DNA of 64,000 nucleotides from Streptococcus macacae NCTC 11558 (GCF_000187995.2 NZ_AEUW02000001.1:992001-1056000); one strand, 5' to 3'. Shown: positions 27,275-35,004, numbered from the stretch's first letter. Numbers and translations: made by a program. The notes: a model not told the origin generated them from the letters alone.

Positions 27275-27496
27275 ATGACAATGGCTAACATCAATGACAA
27301 AATCGCTAAAGCTATAACAAAAGGCTACGAGACAACTGAACACATCGCTGTCAATGGCTATAAAAAGACAGAATCTGCTGCCATCAAGGGCTGGAAGAAA
27401 ACTGAGAACTTCTTTGTCGGTAAATTTTTCAAAAAGAATGGTGAAACAACTCAAGAAGCCAAAGAAAGACTTCAAAAAAATGATAATCATAATTAA
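27275..27496 (+). CDS. Small protein, paralogue 2 (no signal peptide)
   Basis: 73 residues. MTMANINDKIAKAITKGYE replaces the signal peptide of paralogue 1. The YKKTESAAIKGWKKTENFF, VGKFFKKNGETTQEAKERLQ block is nearly the same. It contains an internal repeat of the form GYxxTExxAVxGYKKTE. AAAAGGAG lies 7 bp upstream. Highly basic. Lacking a signal, it may be cytoplasmic or loosely membrane-bound, so the pair could represent a membrane and a soluble partner. Confidence 0.7.
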   Translation: MTMANINDKIAKAITKGYETTEHIAVNGYKKTESAAIKGWKKTENFFVGKFFKKNGETTQEAKERLQKNDNHN

Positions 27497-27557
27497 TAGG
27501 TGATAACTACTAAATAGAAATAAAAGAACAATAAGGAAGCAAGAAGGAGAACATACT

Positions 27558-27699
27558 GTGACAATGGCCAACATCAATAACAAAATCGCTAAATCTGTTG
27601 TAAAAGCTTACAAAAAACAGAAACTACTGCCCTTAATGCTTGGGAAAGAAATGAAAATTTTTAGAAAAAATTGGATAATGATGAGGATTTTTTCTAAAC
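27558..27699 (+). pseudogene. Decayed third paralogue of the small-protein family
   Basis: It starts with GTG after AAGGAG and reads VTMANINNKIAKSVVKAYKK, matching paralogue 2. The frame then shifts: the continuation TETTALNAWERNENF is found in the +1 frame, followed by a stop and KKLDNDEDFF. It also lacks about 15 residues of the middle repeat. Frameshift and nonsense changes show that the copy is dead. Confidence 0.75.
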
Positions 27700-27737
27700 C
27701 ATCAAAAAAGAGGCCTTGAGATAGCCTTTATTGGTCA

Positions 27738-27800
27738 TTACAAGACCTGCGCTGTTTGGCGGATGATGATTTCATTGATGGAGGTGTTTTCTGGGGTGTC
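27738..27800 (-). pseudogene. Orphan C-terminal tail of an SDR gene
   Basis: Twenty codons plus stop read DTPENTSINEIIIRQTAQVL, almost identical to the C-terminus of the intact SDR at 29905-30642 (DTPENTSINEIIIRPTAQTL); the DNA is also nearly identical. The rest of that gene is missing here and the fragment abuts the 3' end of the epimerase gene. A relic of recombination or of a lost SDR copy. Confidence 0.85.
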
Positions 27801-27801
27801 A

Positions 27802-28824
27802 TTAGGCAAGATCTGCAATCATTTTTTGAAGACCAGGGACAATACTGTCCTCTGGACTAATATATTGGTAGGTGTAGAAATCAGGATATTTAGTCTGATA
27901 ATACCTCTCTCCTGTCAGACGCTTAGTCATATCTTTATAAAATGAAGTCGCTTGATAGGGTTGCCAGCTAGCCAATTGGTCTTCAATAGATAAGAGTCTC
28001 GGTAGGCCACCAAAGAGAGCTTCAGCTTCTGCTCCTGACAAGGTTTCCTGACTAATGTTCAGCAGTTCTCCAAACGATAGGCTATAACTCAGACCTAAGA
28101 CACGCTTGCCATCGGCATCAGGATTGGTCATGAGTGCTACTTCCAGACCTGCCACATCACGCACATCAATGCAATCCATGGGGCCATCTGGCAGCACTTT
28201 TCGATTGGCTAAATTGGCATAAACCATATCATGCTGCCAAGGGGTAAAGCTCGGTCCGACAATATTCATGGGATCCACAATCGAAACAGGGATATGACAG
28301 ATAGCGGACAGATCCAGCAGACGTTTATCTTCAGCAACCTTGGCGACCATAAATTTATCATAGGGATAGTCTGGCAGGTCAAGGTTGGTCCAATCATCTT
28401 CTGTTAAGACAAGTTTGTCATCATCTATTGTCCCAAAGCCAATGGCACCCCCCGAACCCAGATGAACAATTTTTTGGACTGTTCCTACTTGATTAACGGC
28501 CTTAAAAAGGTTGTCAACAGCTAAAATTTTGGTTGCCGCAAAATCCTCTAGGGTCTCTTCCTTACCTGAGAAAGGGGCGCTGTTGTTAAAGAGCCAAGAC
28601 ACACTGGCTAAAGTTTGAACCAGCTTTTCCTGCTCCTCCTCTTTCAAAATATCCAGACGGATACCTTTAATCTGAGGCAGACGGCGCTGTAAGTCATCCA
28701 TTTTTTCTTGGCTGTTATAGGTCCCCACGATGTTGGTAAAGCCTTGGTCGCTGAGTTCCTTAGCCAGCCAGGCTCCTGTGTAGCCCGTAATACCAAGAAT
28801 GGCAATCTTATCTTCTTTCTTCAT
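27802..28824 (-). CDS. NAD(P)-dependent epimerase/dehydratase family protein
   Basis: 340 residues of the extended SDR type. The dinucleotide site is ILGITGYTGAWLAKEL near the N-terminus; YPYDKFMVAKVAEDKR carries the catalytic Tyr-Lys and DVRDVAGLEVALM is typical of the dihydroflavonol-reductase/epimerase group. The natural substrate is unknown; many such proteins reduce aldehydes or ketones. It ends next to the SDR tail fragment. RBS AAAGGAA is present. Confidence 0.82.
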   Translation of the reverse strand: MKKEDKIAILGITGYTGAWLAKELSDQGFTNIVGTYNSQEKMDDLQRRLPQIKGIRLDILKEEEQEKLVQTLASVSWLFNNSAPFSGKEETLEDFAATKILAVDNLFKAVNQVGTVQKIVHLGSGGAIGFGTIDDDKLVLTEDDWTNLDLPDYPYDKFMVAKVAEDKRLLDLSAICHIPVSIVDPMNIVGPSFTPWQHDMVYANLANRKVLPDGPMDCIDVRDVAGLEVALMTNPDADGKRVLGLSYSLSFGELLNISQETLSGAEAEALFGGLPRLLSIEDQLASWQPYQATSFYKDMTKRLTGERYYQTKYPDFYTYQYISPEDSIVPGLQKMIADLA

Positions 28825-28920
28825 GATGTTATTCCTTTCTTTGTCATAAAGACATTACTCACTAGCAACAAAGACGATTTTTATCCGTTCAGATTTTAAT
28901 AAACTGACAAAACAGGCTTA

Positions 28921-29847
28921 TTATTTGTTTGCTATCTGCAATTGATGACTTTCCAGATAGGTCCAGATATGATTGGATACCTCTGAAAATGAAGCATCTA
29001 AAAAGCTGTGACCAGCACCGACAATTTCCTGATAAGTCGCATGCGGATAGGTTTGGGCAGCCTTTTTAGAGTAGTCCGTTGGCACCAGCCAATCTCGACT
29101 ACCATGCAAGATTAGGGCCGGCTTGTCAAAGCTACTGATTTCCTGATAAAAGTCCATATCCCAGATGTCTGTGACATATTTTCTTCCCATAGGGAACCAG
29201 CCCAGATAGTTTGGATAGTCTGGTACTTCTGATAGAGAATCGTAGGCTTCCTTGATGGCATCCTGAATCACAAAAGCTGGATAGAGTAGAATCAAGCCTG
29301 AAACCTGCTGACTTTTCTTGGCAGCAGTCAAGTCAGAGACAAGACCACCCTGGCTGGCCCCAAAAAGAGTGATTTTTGAGGAATCAATACCGGACCAGTC
29401 TTGGCTTGCTTCTACGACAGCTTCCAGATCAGCAACTTCCGTCAATACGGACATCGTATGGGTATCGCCATCGCTCCTGCTACTTGAACTCCCACCGGCA
29501 AAGTCAAATACATAAGTCGCCACATCTCTCTCAGCTAAAAATCTTGCATAGGTCTCTCCATCTTGGTGAGTATTGCCTAACTCATGAGCAAAGATGACTA
29601 GAGGAGCTTTATCCAGACCTTCTGGTCGATAGAGTTTTCCGTAGAGTTTCCCTGAAGGACCTTCAACGCTTTTCTCTGAAATCTTATAGGTAAATCTCAT
29701 GTTTTGTTGACTTTCTACATTTGATGAGCTATTGTCGCTCTTACTCGGTAGACTGGTTGATGAGGACTGAGCTTGACAAGCCGTCAATAGTGCTGTATAG
29801 ACGAGGGCGGATAATATCTTGAAAAGGGATGATTTTTTAAGAAACAT
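28921..29847 (-). CDS. Lipoprotein alpha/beta hydrolase
   Basis: 308 residues from the ATG at 29845-29847. The N-terminus MFLKKSSLFKILSALVYTAL and LTAC lipobox predict a lipoprotein anchored at the cell surface, followed by a Ser-rich linker. Hydrolase features are AHELGNT (oxyanion), GASQGGLVSDL (GxSxG nucleophile), HGSRDWLVP (acid loop) and GAGHSFLD (catalytic His). An esterase or peptidase of the dienelactone hydrolase-like group; the substrate is unknown. It is separated by 57 bp from the SDR gene upstream and may be part of the same MerR-controlled transcript. Confidence 0.85.
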   Translation of the reverse strand: MFLKKSSLFKILSALVYTALLTACQAQSSSTSLPSKSDNSSSNVESQQNMRFTYKISEKSVEGPSGKLYGKLYRPEGLDKAPLVIFAHELGNTHQDGETYARFLAERDVATYVFDFAGGSSSSRSDGDTHTMSVLTEVADLEAVVEASQDWSGIDSSKITLFGASQGGLVSDLTAAKKSQQVSGLILLYPAFVIQDAIKEAYDSLSEVPDYPNYLGWFPMGRKYVTDIWDMDFYQEISSFDKPALILHGSRDWLVPTDYSKKAAQTYPHATYQEIVGAGHSFLDASFSEVSNHIWTYLESHQLQIANK

Positions 29848-29904
29848 CATTTCTCCTTCTTTTGAAACATCAACAATTATCACCCCCTAATCCAATTGGC
29901 TTTT

Positions 29905-30642
29905 TTACAAAGTTTGCGCTGTTGGGCGGATAATGATTTCATTGATGGAGGTGTTTTCAGGGGTATCAATGGCAAACTGAATGCTGCGAGCCACTTCCTC
30001 TGCTGGGATGGCCAAGGCCGCATAAAAGCCAGCTAGATTTTCCTTGACAGCTGCATCTGAGGCGTGTTGAGGCAGTTCTGTATCGACTGCTCCTGGCGAG
30101 ATAACCGTTACACGAACATTGGACTGGGCCATGGCTTCCTCTTGGCGCAGGGATTCACTGGCTGCCCAGACACCAAATTTGGTAGCAGCATAGACACCAG
30201 TCGTCGCGCCTGCTTGGTGGGCTGAGAGAGATGCCACATTGACAAATTGCCCTGACTCTTGCGAACGCATAGTTGGCAGGGCTGCGTCAATACCGTAGAG
30301 GGTTCCTTTGAGATTGACATCAATCATGCGATCCCATTCTTCCACCAGGCCTTTTGAAAACTCTGACAGGGGCATGAGACCAGCATTGTTGACCCAGACA
30401 TCAATACGTCCATAGGTATCAAGCGCCGCTTGAGCGATTTTTTTGTTTTCTTCGAGTTTTGACACGTCGGCTAGGACATAGATAGCCTCTCCACCTGCTG
30501 CCTGGATGTCAGCCACCAAGGCTTCCAGACGATCTTGACGACGGGCTGCGAGAACGACTTTGTTGCCTGCTTTGGCGAGGGTTTTGGCTGTTGCCTCACC
30601 AATGCCGCTTGATGCTCCTGTGATAACGATAACTTTTGACAT
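29905..30642 (-). CDS. Short-chain dehydrogenase/reductase
   Basis: 245 residues, classical SDR. TGASSGIGEAT at the N-terminus binds NADP(H), NNAGLMPL is the structural motif, and the Ser-Tyr-Lys set is in NVASLSAHQ and YAATKFG. The family includes YdfG-like serine/3-hydroxy acid dehydrogenases. One base separates it from the upstream merR-type gene, so it is almost certainly in that operon. An orphan copy of its tail lies at 27738-27800. Confidence 0.9.
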   Translation of the reverse strand: MSKVIVITGASSGIGEATAKTLAKAGNKVVLAARRQDRLEALVADIQAAGGEAIYVLADVSKLEENKKIAQAALDTYGRIDVWVNNAGLMPLSEFSKGLVEEWDRMIDVNLKGTLYGIDAALPTMRSQESGQFVNVASLSAHQAGATTGVYAATKFGVWAASESLRQEEAMAQSNVRVTVISPGAVDTELPQHASDAAVKENLAGFYAALAIPAEEVARSIQFAIDTPENTSINEIIIRPTAQTL

Positions 30643-30643
30643 A

Positions 30644-31069
30644 TTAGTGTGCTCCTTTTTCTTCTTGTTCTTTCCGAATGGCTAGATAGGCTTCATAGCG
30701 CTCTTGCTCGCTATAGCCCTGGGCTTGTAGGTCTGCTAAATGCTGGTGGATCCCAATCTTTTCAATCAGGAAATCCCGCGTCGCAGTCAGCTCAGCGATT
30801 TGCAGATCCAACTCTGGCAAGGTTCTTTTTAAGAGCTGGGTCGATAATTGATGATTGTGAAACTCTTTCATGATCTGCCGGATATCCTCCAGGGACATCC
30901 CGACATTGCGATAATGGGCGATGGACTTGAGCGTATCAACCGAAGCCTCATCAAAATAGCGAATCCCATTTTCATTGCGGGGAATGGTCACCAGACCTTC
31001 CTTTTCATAAAAACGGATAGTATGGGCTGACAATCCCGTCTCAGCAGCAATATCTTTGATGGTTTTCAT
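30644..31069 (-). CDS. MerR family transcriptional regulator
   Basis: 141 residues from the ATG at 31067-31069 (MKTIKDIAAETGLSAHTIRF), with AGGAGG 6 bp upstream. The winged helix is followed by YEKEGLVTIPRNENGIRYF and a dimerisation coiled coil. No Cys cluster, so not a metal sensor; it fits the oxidative/electrophile-responsive AdhR/NmlR-like branch. Its own promoter has a 19-bp spacer with a perfect dyad, the mark of MerR activation by DNA untwisting. A second identical-type site drives the RibD-like gene. Confidence 0.9.
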   Translation of the reverse strand: MKTIKDIAAETGLSAHTIRFYEKEGLVTIPRNENGIRYFDEASVDTLKSIAHYRNVGMSLEDIRQIMKEFHNHQLSTQLLKRTLPELDLQIAELTATRDFLIEKIGIHQHLADLQAQGYSEQERYEAYLAIRKEQEEKGAH

Positions 31070-31094
31070 GAATCCTCCTTTCTTAATTGTCACT

Positions 31095-31125
31095 AGTTTA
31101 TCAGCTTAGACCAGGTCTAAGTCAA
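31095..31125 (-). promoter_or_regulatory. MerR-type promoter of the merR-SDR operon
   Basis: Minus strand TTGACT (31120-31125) and TAAACT (31095-31100) separated by 19 bp. The spacer and -35 edge hold CTTAGACCTGGTCTAAG (31105-31121), an exact inverted repeat with one central base. The elongated spacer with a dyad is diagnostic of MerR-activated promoters. Confidence 0.85.
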
Positions 31126-31143
31126 GACTTTTTTGAAATTTTT

Positions 31144-31852
31144 TTATTTTTTTCGATAAGTCAGATGCAAGGCACCTGAATCCAAGCGCCTGCTAGCTTC
31201 CAAGGCGTACTGGGACTGACTATCATAGACCTGATCGCCAAGCTCTGGTATCGCTATTTCCCTCAATGAGCGGCGCCAGCACTAGGCTGACCTCGTCAAT
31301 CAACTCAGCCTTAGCAAAGGCGCCATTGATAATGCCTCCACCCAGTAGGTAAAAGGTCTCCAGCTGGAAATAGCGCTGCAGTTTTTCCAAAATCAGCTGC
31401 ACATCCAAATCCCGGTTCTGACCTGCAAATATATAGGAAACACCGACAGACTGCAGATAGGCCAGATAGGCATCTGAAACAGTCTCGCTCAGGATGGTGA
31501 CCACATGGTCACCATGCCTTTCAGGAAATTCCTCACCGATAGTCGAAGAACCCCAAGCCAGCTTGCCAGACGGATCCAGGGCAATAGCAAAGGAAGTTGC
31601 AGCCTCATCTGCGATAAAATCCTGCCGTTTCACTGTCTGACCAGCAAAAGCCTGCAGATCCAACTCTGACACCAGTGGGACAAACTCCGCAAAGGTAGCC
31701 CGACCACAGATCCAGTTGTTGCCCTGATAGGCCTCCAAAATCTGATAATAGTCTTCTATGTACGGCTTACAGTCCTCTCTTTCCAAGTACTGGCCCGTTA
31801 CCCGGCCATCCATGGACAGCAACATATGGCAAATAAGAGAATAAGATTTCAT
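31144..31852 (-). pseudogene. RibD C-terminal domain reductase, frameshifted near its end
   Basis: A dihydrofolate-reductase-like RibD_C protein: MLLSMDGRVTGQY at the N-terminus, GRATFAEF, and FYLLGGGIINGAF near the end. The frame from 31852 stops early at 31223 after GNSDTRAWRSGL. The next frame continues to 31144 with ELGDQVYDSQSQYALEASRR and ends GALHLTYRKK, the typical C-terminal strand of the family. A one-base insertion or two-base loss near 31240 explains it. About 20 odd residues replace the last strand, so function is doubtful. It is driven by a MerR-type promoter. Confidence 0.75.
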
Positions 31853-31880
31853 AGCTCGCTCCTTTCTCGCTTATACTACT

Positions 31881-31911
31881 AGTATACAACCTTAGAGTCG
31901 GTCTAAGTCAA
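31881..31911 (-). promoter_or_regulatory. Second MerR-type promoter, for the RibD-like gene
   Basis: Minus strand TTGACT (31906-31911), 19-bp spacer, TATACT (31881-31886). CTTAGAC-N3-TCTAAG (31891-31907) is an imperfect copy of the dyad in the merR promoter, with 13-14 of 17 positions the same. It indicates control by the same regulator. Confidence 0.82.
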
Positions 31912-32017
31912 GGCTTTTCTACTATTTTTTTAAAATTTTTTCAGGCACAAAAAATCCCTCTCAACTCAATGAAAGGGAAAGAGGCAAGACAAAATATCCA
32001 CCTCTCCAAACACGATG

Positions 32018-32845
32018 TTACAACTCCCCGTAATAGTAAGCAGCTGTTGCACCACCATCAATCAAAAAAGTTGATCCTGTGATAAAACCCGCCCGTTCAC
32101 TCATGAGGAGTTCTGCTAGGTCCGCAATTTCATCAGCTGTACCGGGACGCCCTGCTGGGGACTTGGCAAACATATTTTTGTAAAAGTCTCCACGAGGACC
32201 ATTGAACTCATCCAGAGCCAAGGGAGTCACGACAATGCCTGGAGCAATGTCGTTGATACGGGCTCCCCTCTCACCCCAGCGAACAGCCTCATACATGACG
32301 CGTTTTTCATTGGCCCGTTTGGCCAGCTGATAAGCATGGAGGCTATTGTCAATCTGGTCCGCTTGGAGGAAATCCAGCTGCAGCAAGTCCTCGGTGTCAG
32401 TCATGGCTAGAGCTCGGTCTTGTTCAGCTGTCAGAGCTGGCATGCGGTGGCCTGACTGACTGGAAATAGTCACGCCTACACCGCCTGCTGCGATGACCTT
32501 GCCGACTTCCTCTAAGAGAACTGCTGTTCCGTAAAGATCCACCTTGAGAATAGTCTCAATCGACGCCTGAGAGGGGGAGACACCCGCACCATTGACCAAG
32601 TACTTGATTGGACCAAAGCTCTGACCAAGGGCAATCATCTCTCGGATGGAGGCACGAGATGAAAGATCCATCTCCATTACTTCGACATCAAAACCAGCTT
32701 GCCTCAATACCAGACCAATCGCTTGAGCATTTTCCAAGCTCTTATCACCCAGGATGATCTTCTTCCCAGCACCCATCCGACGGGCAATAGCCAGAGAAAT
32801 CTGACCTGCACCAACCACCAAGATTACTTCTTTTGGTCTATTCAT
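32018..32845 (-). CDS. SDR family oxidoreductase
   Basis: 275 residues from the ATG at 32843-32845 (MNRPKEVILVVGAGQISLAI), chosen for the AAGGAAAAG ribosome site. The nucleotide motif GAGQISLAIARRMG deviates from TGxxxGIG. NGAGVSPSQ, ISSQSG, AYQLAKRAN (catalytic Tyr-Lys) and the C-terminal GSTFLIDGGATAAYY are in normal order. The substrate is unknown. It is divergent from a LysR regulator, which probably controls it. Confidence 0.85.
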   Translation of the reverse strand: MNRPKEVILVVGAGQISLAIARRMGAGKKIILGDKSLENAQAIGLVLRQAGFDVEVMEMDLSSRASIREMIALGQSFGPIKYLVNGAGVSPSQASIETILKVDLYGTAVLLEEVGKVIAAGGVGVTISSQSGHRMPALTAEQDRALAMTDTEDLLQLDFLQADQIDNSLHAYQLAKRANEKRVMYEAVRWGERGARINDIAPGIVVTPLALDEFNGPRGDFYKNMFAKSPAGRPGTADEIADLAELLMSERAGFITGSTFLIDGGATAAYYYGEL

Positions 32846-32899
32846 TTCTTTTCCTTCTTTCTCATTGCTAAAACCATTATAATCCCTTATAATAAAAAT

Positions 32900-32919
32900 A
32901 TCCAATACATATTTTGGAT
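32900..32919. promoter_or_regulatory. Candidate LysR operator in the SDR/lysR divergent promoter region
   Basis: ATCCAA-N8-TTGGAT is a perfect 6-bp inverted repeat between the divergent genes. It lies just upstream of a TATAAT-like -10 (32926-32931) for lysR and overlaps the likely promoter of the SDR gene. LysR proteins bind such T/A-bounded dyads. Confidence 0.6.
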
Positions 32920-32949
32920 AATTTATATAATTTTTTTATAAGGATTCCC

Positions 32950-33837
32950 ATGAACAATAAACAAATTGACTACGTCATTGAAACGGCCAAGACCATGAAT
33001 CTCAGTCGGGCCGCTGAAAATCTCTTTATCTCCCAACCCTCCCTTTCCTACCAGATCAAGGTCCTTGAGGAGGAGGTTGGTTTTCTGATTTTCGACCGTA
33101 TCGGCAAATCCATCCGCCTCACACCAGCGGGCCAGCAGCTGGTCACCTCCTTGCAGGGCATTCAGCTGGATCTCAAAACCGCTATCGAACAGGCACAAAA
33201 TCTGGGAAGTCAGTACCAAGATTCAATCACCATTGCCATTCCCAACTGGACAGCCCTCTATCTTCTCCCCCAAGCCATCAAAGCCTTTGAGAAGATCCAT
33301 CCGCAGGTGCAAATCGTCCCGCAAATCCTGCCCAATCAGCAAGGCATCGCCAGTTTTCTACGTCAGGAGACAGACTTGATCCTGCTGCCAGACTATGAAG
33401 CTGATAAGCTCCAGCATATCCAATGCGACCCGCTCTTTACCAGTCAGATTTACCTGCTTTGTCTGCCAGAGGACCCCTTGGCACAGAAAGAGCGAGTGAC
33501 TGCTCAAGACTTGGCGCACCGCACACTCTTGGTCAATGGTGGCTCCTCCAAACGCCTCCAGCAGGTTCAGCAGCGCGTCATTTCCCAGGTCCCCATTCAA
33601 CAGCTTAACAGTCCCAACCATGACTTCACCCTGATTCAGGTAGCTAGCCAAAAAGCCATTTGCCTGTCGCCTGGCATCTACCAAGACCGCAATTCAGCCT
33701 TCTCCTGGCTACCTTTTGACTGCCAAGAAAACTTTCCCTTCTCCCTCTGCCGTCACGAACAAGATGAACGCCCAGCCATCAAAGACTTCATCAAAACCCT
33801 GCAGGAAGTCTATGAAGAGACGGACCTGAGTTTGTGA
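32950..33837 (+). CDS. LysR family transcriptional regulator
   Basis: 295 residues from the ATG at 32950, with AAGGA upstream. The N-terminal helix-turn-helix is MNNKQIDYVIETAKTMNLSR then AAENLFISQPSLSYQIKVLE. The C-terminal two-lobed effector domain starts near residue 90. The final part (LPFDCQENFPFSLCRHEQDE) parallels that of the orphan LysR tail at 34746-34964, suggesting two related regulators once lay nearby. Probably controls the divergent SDR gene. Confidence 0.92.
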   Translation: MNNKQIDYVIETAKTMNLSRAAENLFISQPSLSYQIKVLEEEVGFLIFDRIGKSIRLTPAGQQLVTSLQGIQLDLKTAIEQAQNLGSQYQDSITIAIPNWTALYLLPQAIKAFEKIHPQVQIVPQILPNQQGIASFLRQETDLILLPDYEADKLQHIQCDPLFTSQIYLLCLPEDPLAQKERVTAQDLAHRTLLVNGGSSKRLQQVQQRVISQVPIQQLNSPNHDFTLIQVASQKAICLSPGIYQDRNSAFSWLPFDCQENFPFSLCRHEQDERPAIKDFIKTLQEVYEETDLSL

Positions 33838-33850
33838 GAAATAAAAAAAA

Positions 33851-33894
33851 CAGGAAGCCTGCCTCCGTGGAGATGGAACAGACTTCCTCTTTTT
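33851..33894 (+). terminator. Terminator after lysR
   Basis: AGGAAG-C-CTG pairs with CAG-A-CTTCCT, followed by CTTTTTG. It lies 14 bp beyond the stop codon. Confidence 0.75.
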
Positions 33895-33916
33895 GTGTCT
33901 TATGTTGCTATTATGC

Positions 33917-34243
33917 TTATAAATATTTTATTAGTTCTTGTCTTTGATTTCTTTTCGCATAAATAATAGAAAGTATAAACACCTCTAAGTTTGGTTCATC
34001 TACCCAGTAATAGATATAGTAATTTTTAACACGGATTTTTCGCACACCTTGACTCCCCCAAGGTTCTTCGTCTATTACTCGATAACTTGTTGGCATAACT
34101 GCCAATCTCCCAATATTTTCCTTTAAAAGAATCAATAATTTTCTCGCAGCTACTGATGATTTTAACTCATAGGTCAAATAATGACGAATACTCTCTAAGT
34201 GTTCTCTTGCAATCGGTGTTACATGTACATCATAACTCTCCAT
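33917..34243 (-). CDS. RelE/ParE superfamily toxin
   Basis: 108 residues from the ATG at 34241-34243 (MESYDVHVTPIAREHLESIR); an earlier in-frame start would overlap the antitoxin without a ribosome site. YRVIDEEPWGSQGVRKIRVK and YYWVDEPNLEVFILSIIYAKRNQ are ParE/RelE-like strands. A ParE-type gyrase poison or RelE-type RNase cannot be separated by eye. It pairs with the RelB-like antitoxin one base upstream. Confidence 0.85.
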   Translation of the reverse strand: MESYDVHVTPIAREHLESIRHYLTYELKSSVAARKLLILLKENIGRLAVMPTSYRVIDEEPWGSQGVRKIRVKNYYIYYWVDEPNLEVFILSIIYAKRNQRQELIKYL

Positions 34244-34244
34244 A

Positions 34245-34538
34245 CTATAACCCTTGTAGTAAATCATCGAAGACTGTATATAGGTCTTGAGCTTCTTTAT
34301 TCCTGGCTTGTTCCATTGCTTTAGACAGCATGTTATGGAATTCCTTGTCGCTCATCTCCTCTCGATTTGGAATTTCTTTTGGTACTGTCAAAGCAAAGGG
34401 AATACCGTTATTCATAATAATTTGGCGGTAGAAAAGATCAATGGCTACTGCCCTAGGCAAACCAATCTTCGTCAAGATAGCCTCCGCTTGTTCCTTAATA
34501 TCTTCTTGAATTCTAACATTTACACTTGCTGTTTTCAT
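34245..34538 (-). CDS. RelB/DinJ family antitoxin
   Basis: 97 residues from the ATG at 34536-34538 (MKTASVNVRIQEDIKEQAEA), with AGGATGATTG upstream. The ribbon-helix-helix NVRIQEDIKEQAEAILTKIG and GLPRAVAIDLFYRQI match the DinJ group. The C-terminal half (KEAQDLYTVFDDLLQGL) would wrap the toxin. It carries a palindrome overlapping its promoter for autoregulation. Confidence 0.88.
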   Translation of the reverse strand: MKTASVNVRIQEDIKEQAEAILTKIGLPRAVAIDLFYRQIIMNNGIPFALTVPKEIPNREEMSDKEFHNMLSKAMEQARNKEAQDLYTVFDDLLQGL

Positions 34539-34552
34539 CTGCAATCATCCTT

Positions 34553-34598
34553 TCACTAGTGATTACATCAATTATAGCACTTGTATTGCAAATCGCAA
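34553..34598 (-). promoter_or_regulatory. Promoter and operator of the toxin-antitoxin operon
   Basis: Minus strand TTGCGA (34593-34598), 16-bp spacer, TATAAT (34571-34576). The perfect palindrome TCACTAGTGA (34553-34562) lies just past the start site and is a candidate antitoxin operator. Confidence 0.65.
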
Positions 34599-34745
34599 CA
34601 TATTAGCTGCTTTTTAAAAAATTTCCTCCCTGCTAACAATTTCTCTTTAAAGTACTGATTTAAAAGAGCTATAGTCATCCTCCCTTCACCTTATCTATTC
34701 GTAAAATAGCATTAAAAAATCTTATATAGGTAAAAAGCCAACCAT

Positions 34746-34964
34746 GAACCCCCCCTGACCAACATCCGAGCCAGACGCGGCGTCTGCATCGTCCCGGGCC
34801 TCCTCAATGACTTTAATGACGAGTTTGCCTGGACCCCCTTTGACTGTCCGGAAACCATCCCCTGCGTCCTCTGCACACACAAGAACCACTCCAAGCCCCT
34901 AGTCACTGAGTTTGTCCAGCTCTTGCAGAGCTACTATGAAAAAAATGAAACCGTGCCAACCTAA
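34746..34964 (+). pseudogene. C-terminal remnant of a LysR family regulator
   Basis: Reading from about 34755: LTNIRARRGVCIVPGLLNDF then NDEFAWTPFDCPETIPCVLC and THKNHSKPLVTEFVQLLQ, stop at 34962. These are the last 70 residues of the LysR effector domain. No start, helix-turn-helix or first lobe is present. The fragment is very GC-rich with a C7 run at its left edge while the flanks are AT-rich, so it is foreign to its surroundings. Confidence 0.75.
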
Positions 34965-35004
34965 AAAGACATCCACAGCACTAAAATCTGCTTGGATGTC
35001 TTTT
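34964..35004 (+). terminator. Terminator retained after the LysR remnant
   Basis: AAAAGACATCCA (34964-34975) pairs with TGGATGTCTTTT (34993-35004), 12 bp perfect with a T-run. The rest of the gap to 35235 contains a GATACAAAAAG/CTTTTTGTATC inverted repeat (35118-35147) of unclear role. Confidence 0.75.

Noticed and set aside
34712..34906. 64-codon minus-strand frame
   Set aside because: Antisense to the LysR tail remnant, whose plus-strand reading gives recognisable LysR sequence.
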